A stretch of 42,722 nt of DNA from the NCBI GenBank assembly GCA_014729315.1, contig WJKD01000249.1:1-42722 (forward strand), given 5' to 3'. The DNA comes from Promethearchaeota archaeon (lineage in GTDB: Archaea; Asgardarchaeota; Lokiarchaeia; Sigynarchaeales; SOKP01). The notes beneath the pieces were generated by a model. The model did no database searches. It saw nothing but the letters and a program-made list of their open reading frames with translations, and had not been told where the DNA came from. A program made the translations under genes and the position numbers. Positions 15,885 through 23,865 of the stretch are shown one piece after another (position 1 is the first letter of the stretch; each line of letters starts with the position of its first letter).

Positions 15885-16829
15885 ATGAAAGTACACAAAT
15901 CTTTAACGAAAATATTTAATAAGATAGGAAAAAAGAAGTTCTTAGTTTTTTCGTCAATAATCTTTTTTATTCTCTTGTTAAATCTCTCAATTTATGGATA
16001 TAGCAGTCCTGACCAAGATCCGGATGAAGATTGTCACGATTCAGGACCTTACGATATCTCTTCGGACGAAGATGATGAAATTGAAGTAGATAGAGACGAA
16101 TCTTTTAAAATTGACATTGAAGGAACCGGTCCCGATGTAATTGTTCGATTTAATACCGAATCTTTGGATAATGCCCAGTTTGAAGTAGAACCAAGCAACC
16201 AAGATATAGCAGATAACTCTGAATTTGACGATAACGATGACGATGATATTGTGGAGGTTGAGTTCGAACTTACCGCTCCTACCGAAAAAGGGACTTACGA
16301 GATCTTGTTTTACGTAAGAAGTCCTCCTGGAAATCCTTCTGGACAACCCTACATCGACTATTTAGAATTTGAAATAATCGTAGAAGAAGCAAGCGACGAT
16401 ACCATAGTCGATAACACTATATTTAACACAATTTTTAATCATTATAATATTTATCTCGGTTTAAGCGCTATAATTTGTCTATCCATCGGTACTGTCTTAG
16501 CGGAGATTAATTATCGTCGATTTAACAGGTCTCACGCAATATTTACAGCTTTAGCTCTTATTTTAACAACAGTTAATTTAGTCTTCATGTTTTGGCACGC
16601 AGTATCAGTGTTTGGTTCTTGGTTTTTCTCTTCGACGGTTGACTGGCTCCATTTTACTCATTATATTACGGGAACTCTTGGTTTTGGAGGATGCATCGTA
16701 GGATTTCTTGGAGGTCTAAGTGGGGTGCATCACAAAAAGGCGGGATATCTTGCTCTTGCGTGCTGGGGATTTAATTTTGTTTTTGGAATTATTTATTGGG
16801 GAATTGGGCTGGGGGTGTTCGGTCCGTGA
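15885..16829 (+). CDS. Exported beta-domain fused to four-helix cytochrome-b561-like membrane domain
   Basis: A 314-residue protein. A basic N-terminus and helix (residues 19-40) act as signal anchor. An acidic extracellular beta-domain (about 45-170) follows, beginning SPDQDPDEDCHDSGPY and ending with a TAPTEKGTYEILFYV strand pair. The C-terminal half has four membrane helices with repeated His: RSHAIFTAL, FMFWHAVSVFG, WLHFTHYITG and SGVHHKKAGYLAL. Spaced His in consecutive helices with a G-x-x-G-rich turn resemble di-haem cytochrome b561. The DCH near the start of the beta-domain looks like half of a c-type haem motif. It overlaps the start of the FAD-oxidase gene by four bases (GTGA), so it is likely the membrane partner of that enzyme. 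Haem content is inference. Confidence 0.6.
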   Translation: MKVHKSLTKIFNKIGKKKFLVFSSIIFFILLLNLSIYGYSSPDQDPDEDCHDSGPYDISSDEDDEIEVDRDESFKIDIEGTGPDVIVRFNTESLDNAQFEVEPSNQDIADNSEFDDNDDDDIVEVEFELTAPTEKGTYEILFYVRSPPGNPSGQPYIDYLEFEIIVEEASDDTIVDNTIFNTIFNHYNIYLGLSAIICLSIGTVLAEINYRRFNRSHAIFTALALILTTVNLVFMFWHAVSVFGSWFFSSTVDWLHFTHYITGTLGFGGCIVGFLGGLSGVHHKKAGYLALACWGFNFVFGIIYWGIGLGVFGP

Positions 16830-18352
16830 AATATGTCCCAGAGGATACTGATTTCCGTTCTTTTATTGAGGAACTTAAAAAAAGTTCGCAAATAGAATTC
16901 TCCGAAGATCTAATAGACATAATCAGTGAAAGTGGAGATATGGCTGGATCTCCGTACGCCCATTGGAGATGGAAAAAGAAATTTATAGCAGATGTCGTGA
17001 TTTGGCCCGAGAAAGAAGAGGAAGTAGTTGAGATTGTAAAACTTGCAAATCGATTTAGTGTTCCAATTACTCCTCGGGGCGCAGGAACTTGCTATTTCGG
17101 TTCAAATAATCCCACGTTTGGAGGAATCATTCTAGATTTGAAAAGAATGACTAATTATAATGTTAATAAAGATGAAAATAAAGTAATAACTCAAACAGGT
17201 ATTAGCTTTCAAACTTTGAACAATAATCTTATTGAAGATAGTTTCGAATTAGGAGGCTACCCGTCAAGTGCGCTTGCCTCTACTATTGGAGGGTGGGTGG
17301 GAACAGGAGGCTCCCACGGTATAGGAACTTACCATTATGGGTCTTTTGTCGATCAAATTCTGGATATGAAAGTGGTGAATCCAATGGGAGATATTCAGAT
17401 CGTGGATTCAAAAAAGGATATTGACAAATTTTTTGGAACTTGCGGAATATTTGGAATTATAACAGAAATATCCTTGAAGATCTATCCCTGTAGGAAAAAG
17501 AAGTCTTTATTTATCGGATATAATAAATTAAATGATTTAATCTCAATGATTCAAAAGATTAAACAAATGGATAACCTCTATTTAATTAGTTTCACTGATA
17601 AAAATTACGAAATGAGGAATTTAAATATTTCAAATTACAACTATTATTTTTTTATAGTTCTAATAGAGGGAAATGAAACATTTTCACATTCCAAAGAGCA
17701 AATCGAAAAAATTAGTAAAAAATACTCCGGAAACTTACTAAGTAACGAAATTTCAGAGCAAAAATGGAAAGCATATCTCAAACAAGAAACAAAGATAAAA
17801 AGAGATACGCCCGTCTTAACGCTTCAATCTATCAAGACGAATTTAGAAAATTGCAAGGATTTGATTAAAAATTTTGAAGCCCTTGCTGAAAAAAGAATAT
17901 TGAACCATTGTATATATGGTTCAATAAACCACGATCTTAGCGTGAGGCTTCTTTTAATAACACCCACTGATAATAAAAAAATATATCATTTTCTCGCAAG
18001 CAAAGCACTTAGTCATAGAATTGTAAAGAATATTTATAAGACAGAAAAGGGAGAGGTATACAGTTATGGTTTACAAAACTCAATTTATCTTGATAAATTT
18101 GAATCCGACAAGGTCGAAAAATGGCGTAAGCTAAAATCTGATGTAGATCCGAATTTTATATTTAATCCTCTTAAACTCGTGGAAACCAAGACCAGCTACA
18201 GAAGAATAAATACTATTTTTGAGATGAATCTGTTTTGGAGAAAGATTGCTGCTAAAATAAAAACAGCAAAAAGAGTTAACTTCCCGAAAGATAAAAGCTT
18301 ATCAAAAAAACCAGAACAAACAACTCTGGGAAAAAATCTAAAGAGTGATTAA
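16826..18352 (+). CDS. FAD-linked 2-hydroxyacid dehydrogenase, GlcD/D-lactate dehydrogenase-like
   Basis: About 508 residues of the VAO/GlcD flavoprotein family, which oxidises D-lactate, glycolate or a related 2-hydroxyacid. The FAD-binding domain shows VEIVKLANRFSVPITPRGAGT, then GGIILDLKRM, GYPSSALASTIGGWVGTGGSHG and FGTCGIFGIITEISLKIYP, in the expected order. The C-terminal cap domain is diverged and ends SDVDPNFIFNPLKL, as in the family. GGGGGTG followed eight bases later by GTG at 16826 sets the start inside the end of the previous gene (GTGA overlap); an in-frame TTG 30 bases upstream lacks this Shine-Dalgarno. The partner iron-sulfur protein follows after 4 bases. Substrate is unknown. 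Confidence 0.88.
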   Translation: MKYVPEDTDFRSFIEELKKSSQIEFSEDLIDIISESGDMAGSPYAHWRWKKKFIADVVIWPEKEEEVVEIVKLANRFSVPITPRGAGTCYFGSNNPTFGGIILDLKRMTNYNVNKDENKVITQTGISFQTLNNNLIEDSFELGGYPSSALASTIGGWVGTGGSHGIGTYHYGSFVDQILDMKVVNPMGDIQIVDSKKDIDKFFGTCGIFGIITEISLKIYPCRKKKSLFIGYNKLNDLISMIQKIKQMDNLYLISFTDKNYEMRNLNISNYNYYFFIVLIEGNETFSHSKEQIEKISKKYSGNLLSNEISEQKWKAYLKQETKIKRDTPVLTLQSIKTNLENCKDLIKNFEALAEKRILNHCIYGSINHDLSVRLLLITPTDNKKIYHFLASKALSHRIVKNIYKTEKGEVYSYGLQNSIYLDKFESDKVEKWRKLKSDVDPNFIFNPLKLVETKTSYRRINTIFEMNLFWRKIAAKIKTAKRVNFPKDKSLSKKPEQTTLGKNLKSD

Positions 18353-18356
18353 ATCT

Positions 18357-19592
18357 ATGTCGCAAACTAATAATGAAGGAAAAAATAAGTCAAACAAGTA
18401 TAGTGAGAAGTTAAAAAACTATGCCAAAAGCGATATAATTAAAAAATGTAGTAATTGTTCTATGTGTCGAGATGTGTGTCCAATTTATCAAATCATCAAA
18501 AAAGAGAGATCTTATCCAGGCGGGAAGTTTCGAGTTTTTCGGACCTTTGTGGAAGAAAATTTGAAGATTAAGGAAAAGTTCGTGGAAATTATGGCTCTTT
18601 GTTCAATGTGTAAACATTGCGAAGTGGTTTGCCCATTAGACTTTAGTTTTACGGAAATCTTGGAAGAATTGAGAAAAGAGATAGTAACTAAATCAAACAA
18701 ACCTTATAAAACGCAAGAAGACTTTGCGAGCAAGGTTCAAAAAGACAAGAACCCATACGGAGAAAGCGCTGGAGAGAGGAAAAAATGGGTAAAAGGCGAT
18801 ATAAGGGAAGCTAAAAGAAGTCCTTACGCTTATTTTGTAGGGTGTACTTCTTCTTATCGGGAAGTTATTTCGGCTCTGAACACAGCTATAGTTCTTTCGA
18901 ACATCTTAGAAGATAATTTCGTCCTACTTGGAGCCGAAGAATATTGTTGCGGGAGTCCGCTTATTCGAACGGGACAAGTTGATTTTAACTTATGCTTAGA
19001 ATCAGATGACAAGAAAAAAACCAAGTCCCATTTCGATGTTGCGGATTATATATCGCACAATGTTGAAGTATTGAAAGAAAAAGGCGTGAGGATAGTAATT
19101 TTCAATTGTTCGGGATGCTACAAGACTGCGGTGAAAGATTGGCCGAAATATTACGGAGGGAATCTGCCTTTTGAAACATTTCATTTGACTGAATATGTGG
19201 CAAAAAACCTTGACCTGGTCGAGAAAAAATTAAAAAATTGGGATAAAAGAATCACTTACCACGATCCGTGTCATTTAGGAAGGTACATGAAAATATACGA
19301 TGCGCCAAGAAAAATACTTAGAGCTATCGATGGAGTTCAATTGATAGAGATGAAGAATTCAAAAGAATGTGCGATGTGTTGCGGGGCAGGTGGTGGTTTG
19401 AAGGGAGGTTTCCCTGAAGAGGCTTTAGAAATTGCAAAGTTACGTATAAGAGAGGCTGAGAATACGGGTGCCGAAATTCTGGCCACTGCATGCGTGTTCT
19501 GTAAAAGAAACTTAAGAGACGCTGCTGAGGCGTTAAATTCGAAAATAACCGTATTAAATATCGAAGATATCTTAACTCAACTACTTGTCTAA
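18357..19592 (+). CDS. GlcF/HdrD-like iron-sulfur oxidoreductase (two 4Fe-4S ferredoxin sites, two CCG domains)
   Basis: About 411 residues. Two 4Fe-4S motifs lie near residues 31 (CSNCSMCRDVCP) and 82 (CSMCKHCEVVCP). Two CCG domains follow, the first with VGCTSS, CCGSPL and NCSGC, the second with DPCHLGR, CAMCCGAGGG and ACVFC, matching the double Cys-x-Cys-Cys-Gly layout of GlcF, LutA and HdrD. It receives electrons from the flavoprotein encoded just upstream. CCG domains can hold a special 4Fe-4S or bind the membrane carrier. The ATG at 18357 has AGAGTGA upstream; a GTG at 18345 overlapping the previous gene is the alternative. It is the last gene of the operon; a 185-base spacer follows. 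Confidence 0.9.
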   Translation: MSQTNNEGKNKSNKYSEKLKNYAKSDIIKKCSNCSMCRDVCPIYQIIKKERSYPGGKFRVFRTFVEENLKIKEKFVEIMALCSMCKHCEVVCPLDFSFTEILEELRKEIVTKSNKPYKTQEDFASKVQKDKNPYGESAGERKKWVKGDIREAKRSPYAYFVGCTSSYREVISALNTAIVLSNILEDNFVLLGAEEYCCGSPLIRTGQVDFNLCLESDDKKKTKSHFDVADYISHNVEVLKEKGVRIVIFNCSGCYKTAVKDWPKYYGGNLPFETFHLTEYVAKNLDLVEKKLKNWDKRITYHDPCHLGRYMKIYDAPRKILRAIDGVQLIEMKNSKECAMCCGAGGGLKGGFPEEALEIAKLRIREAENTGAEILATACVFCKRNLRDAAEALNSKITVLNIEDILTQLLV

Positions 19593-19678
19593 GTTATCCC
19601 GTTCTCTCTTTATTTACTTGTCTTTATGATTTAAAATTCTTAAAATCTTTTTATTTTAAACCCATTCTTCATTTATAC

Positions 19679-19732
19679 GAATATAATATCACAGCAAATT
19701 ATTTAATCTTAAAGCAATGTGTTGCAATTAAG
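19679..19732 (+). promoter_or_regulatory. Candidate promoter and operator/hairpin upstream of moaC
   Basis: A TATA-like GAATATAATAT begins at 19679. Twenty to thirty bases downstream lies an inverted repeat at 19708-19732: CTTAA-a-GCAA-TGTG-TTGC-aa-TTAAG, nine paired positions with small internal bulges. This is where an archaeal start site would fall, so the repeat could be a repressor operator or form a hairpin at the mRNA 5' end. No similar repeat was found before the later cofactor genes. Inference. Confidence 0.4.
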
Positions 19733-19777
19733 ACGATATGCATAACTTTACAGTACGACTGAAATTATTCCAAGATC

Positions 19778-20215
19778 ATGATTGATATTACAAAAAAAAA
19801 AGAGATTTTAAGAATTGCCAGCGCTTCGGGAAGAATTACCCTTAAAGAAGCGACGATTAAACGCATTCAAAATAGGGATGTTAAAAAAGGGGACGTTTTT
19901 ACTATTTCGAAAATTGCGGGAATTAACGCTGTTAAAAAGGTTCCAGATCTAATACCTTTATGTCATCCAATTCCAATAACGAAAGTAGATATTCAATTTG
20001 AAATAGAAACAGACACCTCCATTAAAGTAATCTGTATCGTGAAAAGTTTTGCACGAACTGGCGTCGAGATGGAAGCATTGACCGGCGTAAGCACTGCCCT
20101 ACTCAATATCTGGGACATTGTTAAAATGTACGAAAAAGATGATAATGGTCAATATCCAGACACGATTATTGAAGAGATTAAAGTGGAAGAAAAAATCAAA
20201 GAACCCAATTATTAA
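19778..20215 (+). CDS. moaC: Cyclic pyranopterin monophosphate synthase
   Basis: 145 residues. It acts with MoaA in the first step of molybdenum cofactor synthesis, converting 3',8-cyclo-7,8-dihydro-GTP to cyclic pyranopterin monophosphate. The family blocks are present: MIDITKKKEILRIASASG at the start, VPDLIPLCHPIPITKVDIQF, FARTGVEMEALTGVSTALLNIWDIVKMYEK and a Lys-rich end. His, Glu and Lys residues of the active site fall within LCHP, GVEMEALT and the terminal helix. It starts at the ATG and its end is 2 bases from moaA, so the two are co-translated. Confidence 0.95.
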   Translation: MIDITKKKEILRIASASGRITLKEATIKRIQNRDVKKGDVFTISKIAGINAVKKVPDLIPLCHPIPITKVDIQFEIETDTSIKVICIVKSFARTGVEMEALTGVSTALLNIWDIVKMYEKDDNGQYPDTIIEEIKVEEKIKEPNY

Positions 20216-20217
20216 AA

Positions 20218-21138
20218 ATGAAAGATAAGTGTAATAGGGAAATTAAACATATTCGGCTTTCTGTTACTTCCAAGTGTAATTTTGATTGCCTTTACTGCGA
20301 TAAAGAGGGCTTTATACCCCAAACCAGCGAATTAACCATCGACGAGATTAAAAGAGTGTCGAAAATTCTTGCGAACATCCTACAAGTCAAAAGAATTAAA
20401 CTAACAGGAGGAGAGCCATTATGTCGACAAGAGATAGTTAAAATCGTGAAAGAAATTAACGATCTTTCACTATACGACGACATTTCGATGACTACAAATG
20501 GCTATATATTAGAAGAGAAAGCTAAGAATCTAAAAAAGGCGGGACTGAACAGAGTAAATGTGTCGCTATGCTCCTTAGATCCCGAAACATTTAAGATGAT
20601 TACGGGAGCTAATGCTTTGGAAAAGGTTTTGCGTGGACTCCAAAAAGCAAAGGAAGTGGGATTGTTTCCCATTAAACTTAATTACGTTATGCTCAAAGGA
20701 GTAAACGATAATGAACTTGATAATATGATAGAATTTAGCGCTCAAAATCATTATATCCTTCAAATTATCGAACTTCATCAATCTTCCGAATGTGCCAAAA
20801 ACAAGAATGAATTTTTCAATAAATTTTACCACAATATTGACCCTATAATTAAAAATTTAGAAAGTCGAGCAATTGAGACAATTATTAGAGGAGAGATGCA
20901 AAATAGGAAAGTGTTTATATTGCCCAACTCGGGCGTCGTCGAAACCATTAAACCAAGTCACGATTTTTGTAAGAACTGCACGAAACTAAGGGTTGGTTGC
21001 GATGGAAACCTCTTTGGTTGCCTCTATCGGTCAGATATGGGAAGAAATTTGAAAGATGTTCTTAACAACCAGCAATCTCTCGAGAAATACGAGTCAATAG
21101 TAAACGAAGTAGTGAATTCAAGACAGCCCTATTACTAA
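20218..21138 (+). CDS. moaA: GTP 3',8-cyclase (radical SAM)
   Basis: 306 residues. Makes 3',8-cyclo-7,8-dihydro-GTP from GTP using S-adenosylmethionine. The N-terminal radical-SAM cluster motif CNFDCLYC is at about residues 20-27, with LTGGEPL and the NVSLCSLD strand. The C-terminal second cluster motif C-x2-C (CKNC) followed by a third Cys in the FGCL block binds GTP, with the R-x-G spacing near LRVGCDG. The chain ends SRQPYY rather than in the double Gly of bacterial MoaA. It is a little shorter than bacterial versions, as is usual in archaea. It follows moaC directly. Confidence 0.94.
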   Translation: MKDKCNREIKHIRLSVTSKCNFDCLYCDKEGFIPQTSELTIDEIKRVSKILANILQVKRIKLTGGEPLCRQEIVKIVKEINDLSLYDDISMTTNGYILEEKAKNLKKAGLNRVNVSLCSLDPETFKMITGANALEKVLRGLQKAKEVGLFPIKLNYVMLKGVNDNELDNMIEFSAQNHYILQIIELHQSSECAKNKNEFFNKFYHNIDPIIKNLESRAIETIIRGEMQNRKVFILPNSGVVETIKPSHDFCKNCTKLRVGCDGNLFGCLYRSDMGRNLKDVLNNQQSLEKYESIVNEVVNSRQPYY

Positions 21139-21193
21139 TTCTGAATTAATATGTATACAAGATTATAATGATATTTAAAAAAAGGTGAAAATT

Positions 21194-21472
21194 ATGGTTG
21201 AATTATTGTATTTTGCTGAATTAAAAGAAATTACGGGTAAAGAAAAAGAAGAGTTTGATCTTACTGTCGATAACATGAGAGAATTAATAACCCACCTAAT
21301 ATCTAAATACGAGAAAATTAAAAAGCTTGTTTGGGACGAAGAAAACGCACGATTAAAAGGAACGATTTCAATAGCAATTAATCATAAAATACGGTACGAA
21401 AAAGATAAATTATCAATAACACTTAATCCGGAAGATAAAGTTTCCTTACTTTTACCAGTATCTGGAGGGTGA
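21194..21472 (+). CDS. moaD: Molybdopterin synthase small subunit (sulfur carrier)
   Basis: 92 residues with the ubiquitin-like fold of sulfur carriers. It begins MVELLYFAELKEITG and ends LLLPVSGG, with the C-terminal Gly-Gly that becomes a thiocarboxylate and donates sulfur to the pterin. AAAGGTG sits five bases before the ATG, which I choose over an in-frame GTG that overlaps the ribosome site. The stop codon is joined to the start of moaE. No E1-like activating enzyme (MoeB) is seen in the window. Confidence 0.93.
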   Translation: MVELLYFAELKEITGKEKEEFDLTVDNMRELITHLISKYEKIKKLVWDEENARLKGTISIAINHKIRYEKDKLSITLNPEDKVSLLLPVSGG

Positions 21473-21928
21473 ATTTCTACGAATTCAAAAAATGATTATG
21501 AAAATCCTTCGGGAATATATAGCAAGAACGAAATATCGTTGGAACAAGCAATTGATTCTTTAAAATCCCATCCCGAGATTGCAAAAGTAGGATCGATTCT
21601 AACCTTCACGGGTATCGTAAGAGCAACTTCTTTAACCGGAAAAAAAGTGAGCGGGATGAAGATTGATGCCTACGAAGAAATCGCAAACCAAAAAATTTCA
21701 AGTATTTGTCAAGAACTTAAAGCCTCTGAAGGAATAATAGAAGTTATTATTATCCATTTTAAAGGAGAGTTTGAGATATCAGACGATTTAGTTTACGTAA
21801 TAGTTGGCTCTTCGCATCGAGAGGAGGGCTTTAAAACACTAAGAGAAGCAGTTGAGGCTTACAAAAAGCAACTTACGGTCTGGAAAAAGGAAATTTACGA
21901 GGATGGCAATTCAGAATGGATTGATTAA
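21473..21928 (+). CDS. moaE: Molybdopterin synthase large subunit, probable ATT start
   Basis: Catalytic subunit that inserts two sulfurs into cyclic pyranopterin monophosphate. Family blocks are VGSILTFTGIVRATS, YEEIANQKISSICQEL, VIIIHFKGEFEISDDLVYVIVGSSHREEGF and VWKKEIYEDGNSEWID. The first standard start is a TTG at 21539, but the frame stays open to the moaD stop and encodes GIYSKNEISLEQAIDSL, which resembles the N-terminus of archaeal MoaE. Starting at TTG would cut this. The open frame begins with ATT directly after TGA, and GGAGGG overlaps the moaD end four bases upstream, so an ATT start at 21473 giving about 151 residues is proposed. If wrong, the TTG form has 129 residues. Confidence 0.85.
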   Translation: MSTNSKNDYENPSGIYSKNEISLEQAIDSLKSHPEIAKVGSILTFTGIVRATSLTGKKVSGMKIDAYEEIANQKISSICQELKASEGIIEVIIIHFKGEFEISDDLVYVIVGSSHREEGFKTLREAVEAYKKQLTVWKKEIYEDGNSEWID

Positions 21929-22024
21929 TAGAGTGATTAATAAATCAAATAAAAAAGGATTATATTCTGTACGAAATTTACATAAACATAATTGATAAAA
22001 TGGAGAGTTTGTCTTTAGAAATCC

Positions 22025-23251
22025 ATGAAATTCTTAAAAACAATTAAAGTTGACGAATTTAAGGAGATTCTCAACCAAGTTTCAAAGTTAGAACTTGGAA
22101 AAGAAGACATATCGCTTCAAGATTCCTTTCATCGAGTAGCTGCGACCGATATTAAAAGCAATATTGACGTGCCTCATTTTAGAAAATCCCGGATGGACGG
22201 ATACGCTGTTATTGCTTCCGATTCTTTTGGAGCCGACGAGGACAACTATATTCCCTTACAATTAGTAGACTCTATACAAGCCGGAGATATTCCAAAAAAG
22301 GAGTTAAGTTCTGGTGAATGCGCGTACGTCGCGACCGGCGCAGCTATACCTGAAAATGCCAATGCAGTAGTGATGGTTGAATTCTCAGAAAAAGAGGAAG
22401 ACACGATCTATATTCAACAAGCAGTGACTCCGGGAACTCATGTGGTTGGAATTGGACTCGATGTGAAAAAAGGAGAGACAATTGTAAAAAAAAATACTTT
22501 AATAGAATTAACCACCATAGGCATTCTCTCATCCTGCGGTATTAACGAGCTTGAAGTTTACAAAAAACCTTCCGTGTGTTTATTTAGTACGGGAAACGAG
22601 CTCGTTAACCTTCGTGAAAAAGATCTACCACTCGGAAAGATTTACGATGTCAATTCTGAAGTATTAAGACAAGCTATACTAAATACGGGTGCTAGTGTTA
22701 GTTATCTCGGGATAGCCCGTGATAATTACGAGGAATTAAAAGAAAAAATTCAAGAAGGATTATCTAAGAGCGATATAGTTATCCTCTCGGGAGGCACTTC
22801 TAAAGGAGAGGGAGATTTAGGACCTCAAGTTTTGGAAGAGCTCCAAGGTATTGAAATGATGGTACATGGGGTGAGAATTAAGCCCGGTAAACCGATTATC
22901 TTTGCTAAATTCGACAAGAAAGTAATCTTTATTTTGCCGGGTTATCCTACGTCAGCTTTAAGCTGCTTTTACGTGTTTATTGAAAATTTTTTGAGAAAAA
23001 TGTCGGGTTATCCGTTAAAAGAAAAATTCTCAAGAGAGTATGAAGTCGGAGAGAGGATATATAGCACCGTAGGAAGGAATCATTTTGTAACCGTTCAAAT
23101 TCGAGAAGTAGACGGTATTAATAAGATATATCCCATAAAGACGGGATCAGAAGCGATTTCCACTATGTTTTACGCTGACGGATACATTGAAGTTGATGAA
23201 TTAGAATCGATCGTGGAAAAAGGAGATAAGAGACAAGTCTATTCCTTCTGA
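22025..23251 (+). CDS. moeA: Molybdopterin molybdenumtransferase (MoeA), copy 1
   Basis: 408 residues. Ligates molybdate or tungstate to adenylylated molybdopterin. The N-terminal block HFRKSRMDGYAVIASDSFGA, the linker domain with TGAAIPENANAVVMVE, the MogA-like domain with LFSTGNELV, VILSGGTSKGEGDLGP, IKPGKPIIFAKF and FILPGYPTSALSCF, and a beta-barrel C-terminal domain give full family order. It starts at an ATG 96 bases after moaE with its own AT-rich spacer. Compared with copy 2 it has Y in the LPGYP motif and K-P-I-I where copy 2 has S-P-L-L, so the two may prefer different oxyanions, as proposed for archaeal MoeA pairs. Confidence 0.94.
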   Translation: MKFLKTIKVDEFKEILNQVSKLELGKEDISLQDSFHRVAATDIKSNIDVPHFRKSRMDGYAVIASDSFGADEDNYIPLQLVDSIQAGDIPKKELSSGECAYVATGAAIPENANAVVMVEFSEKEEDTIYIQQAVTPGTHVVGIGLDVKKGETIVKKNTLIELTTIGILSSCGINELEVYKKPSVCLFSTGNELVNLREKDLPLGKIYDVNSEVLRQAILNTGASVSYLGIARDNYEELKEKIQEGLSKSDIVILSGGTSKGEGDLGPQVLEELQGIEMMVHGVRIKPGKPIIFAKFDKKVIFILPGYPTSALSCFYVFIENFLRKMSGYPLKEKFSREYEVGERIYSTVGRNHFVTVQIREVDGINKIYPIKTGSEAISTMFYADGYIEVDELESIVEKGDKRQVYSF

Positions 23252-23328
23252 GTAATGTAATATTACCATTTATCAAAACGAGGAAAATATCAATAAATCA
23301 AATTAAAAAATAATAATTGAGAAATAAA

Positions 23329-23865
23329 ATGAAGGTTCACGAGGAGCATAAAACTCACGCACCAAAGAAGATAAAAATTGCGTTAATTGTAGTTAGTACT
23401 AGTAGACACGAAGAACAAAAGATTAAAAAAACCACTTCGGACAAGACTATTCCCTTAGTGAAGGAAATTTTGAATAAACGGGTTAATATCTCTTTAGAAA
23501 GTACGGAAATTATTCCGGATGCAAAAAAGGATATTATGAATACGCTAAACGAAAAAATCAAATCAAAAACTATTAACTCGGTCATTTTTAGTGGTGGTAC
23601 TGGTCTCTCTCCCAAAGACATGACCTATGACTTGATCGAACCGAAAATTGAAAAAAAAATCGATGGATTCGGCGAATTATTTAGGGCTTTATCTTACGAA
23701 GAGATTGGGGCTTCCGCGATGCTTTCACGAGCTACGGCGGGAAAGATTAATGACAAGATTATATTTCTTTTACCTGGCTCGCCTAACGCCGTCAAGCTCG
23801 CTCTAGAAAAATTAATTTTACCCGAGATTGGGCATATTTTATACATTATTAATAAAAAGGAATGA
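23329..23865 (+). CDS. moaB: Molybdopterin adenylyltransferase (MoaB/MogA family)
   Basis: 178 residues. Adenylylates molybdopterin before metal insertion. IALIVVSTSRHEE opens the Rossmann-like fold, then SVIFSGGTGLSPKDMTYDLIEPKIEKKIDGFGELFRALSYEEIGASAMLSRATAG is the almost invariant active-site stretch, and FLLPGSPNAVKLALEKLILPEIGHILY closes it. The ATG at 23329 is favoured; a TTG twelve bases upstream is possible. The stop overlaps the ATG of the second moeA (ATGA), so the two are translationally coupled. Archaea use MoaB where many bacteria use MogA. Confidence 0.93.
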   Translation: MKVHEEHKTHAPKKIKIALIVVSTSRHEEQKIKKTTSDKTIPLVKEILNKRVNISLESTEIIPDAKKDIMNTLNEKIKSKTINSVIFSGGTGLSPKDMTYDLIEPKIEKKIDGFGELFRALSYEEIGASAMLSRATAGKINDKIIFLLPGSPNAVKLALEKLILPEIGHILYIINKKE

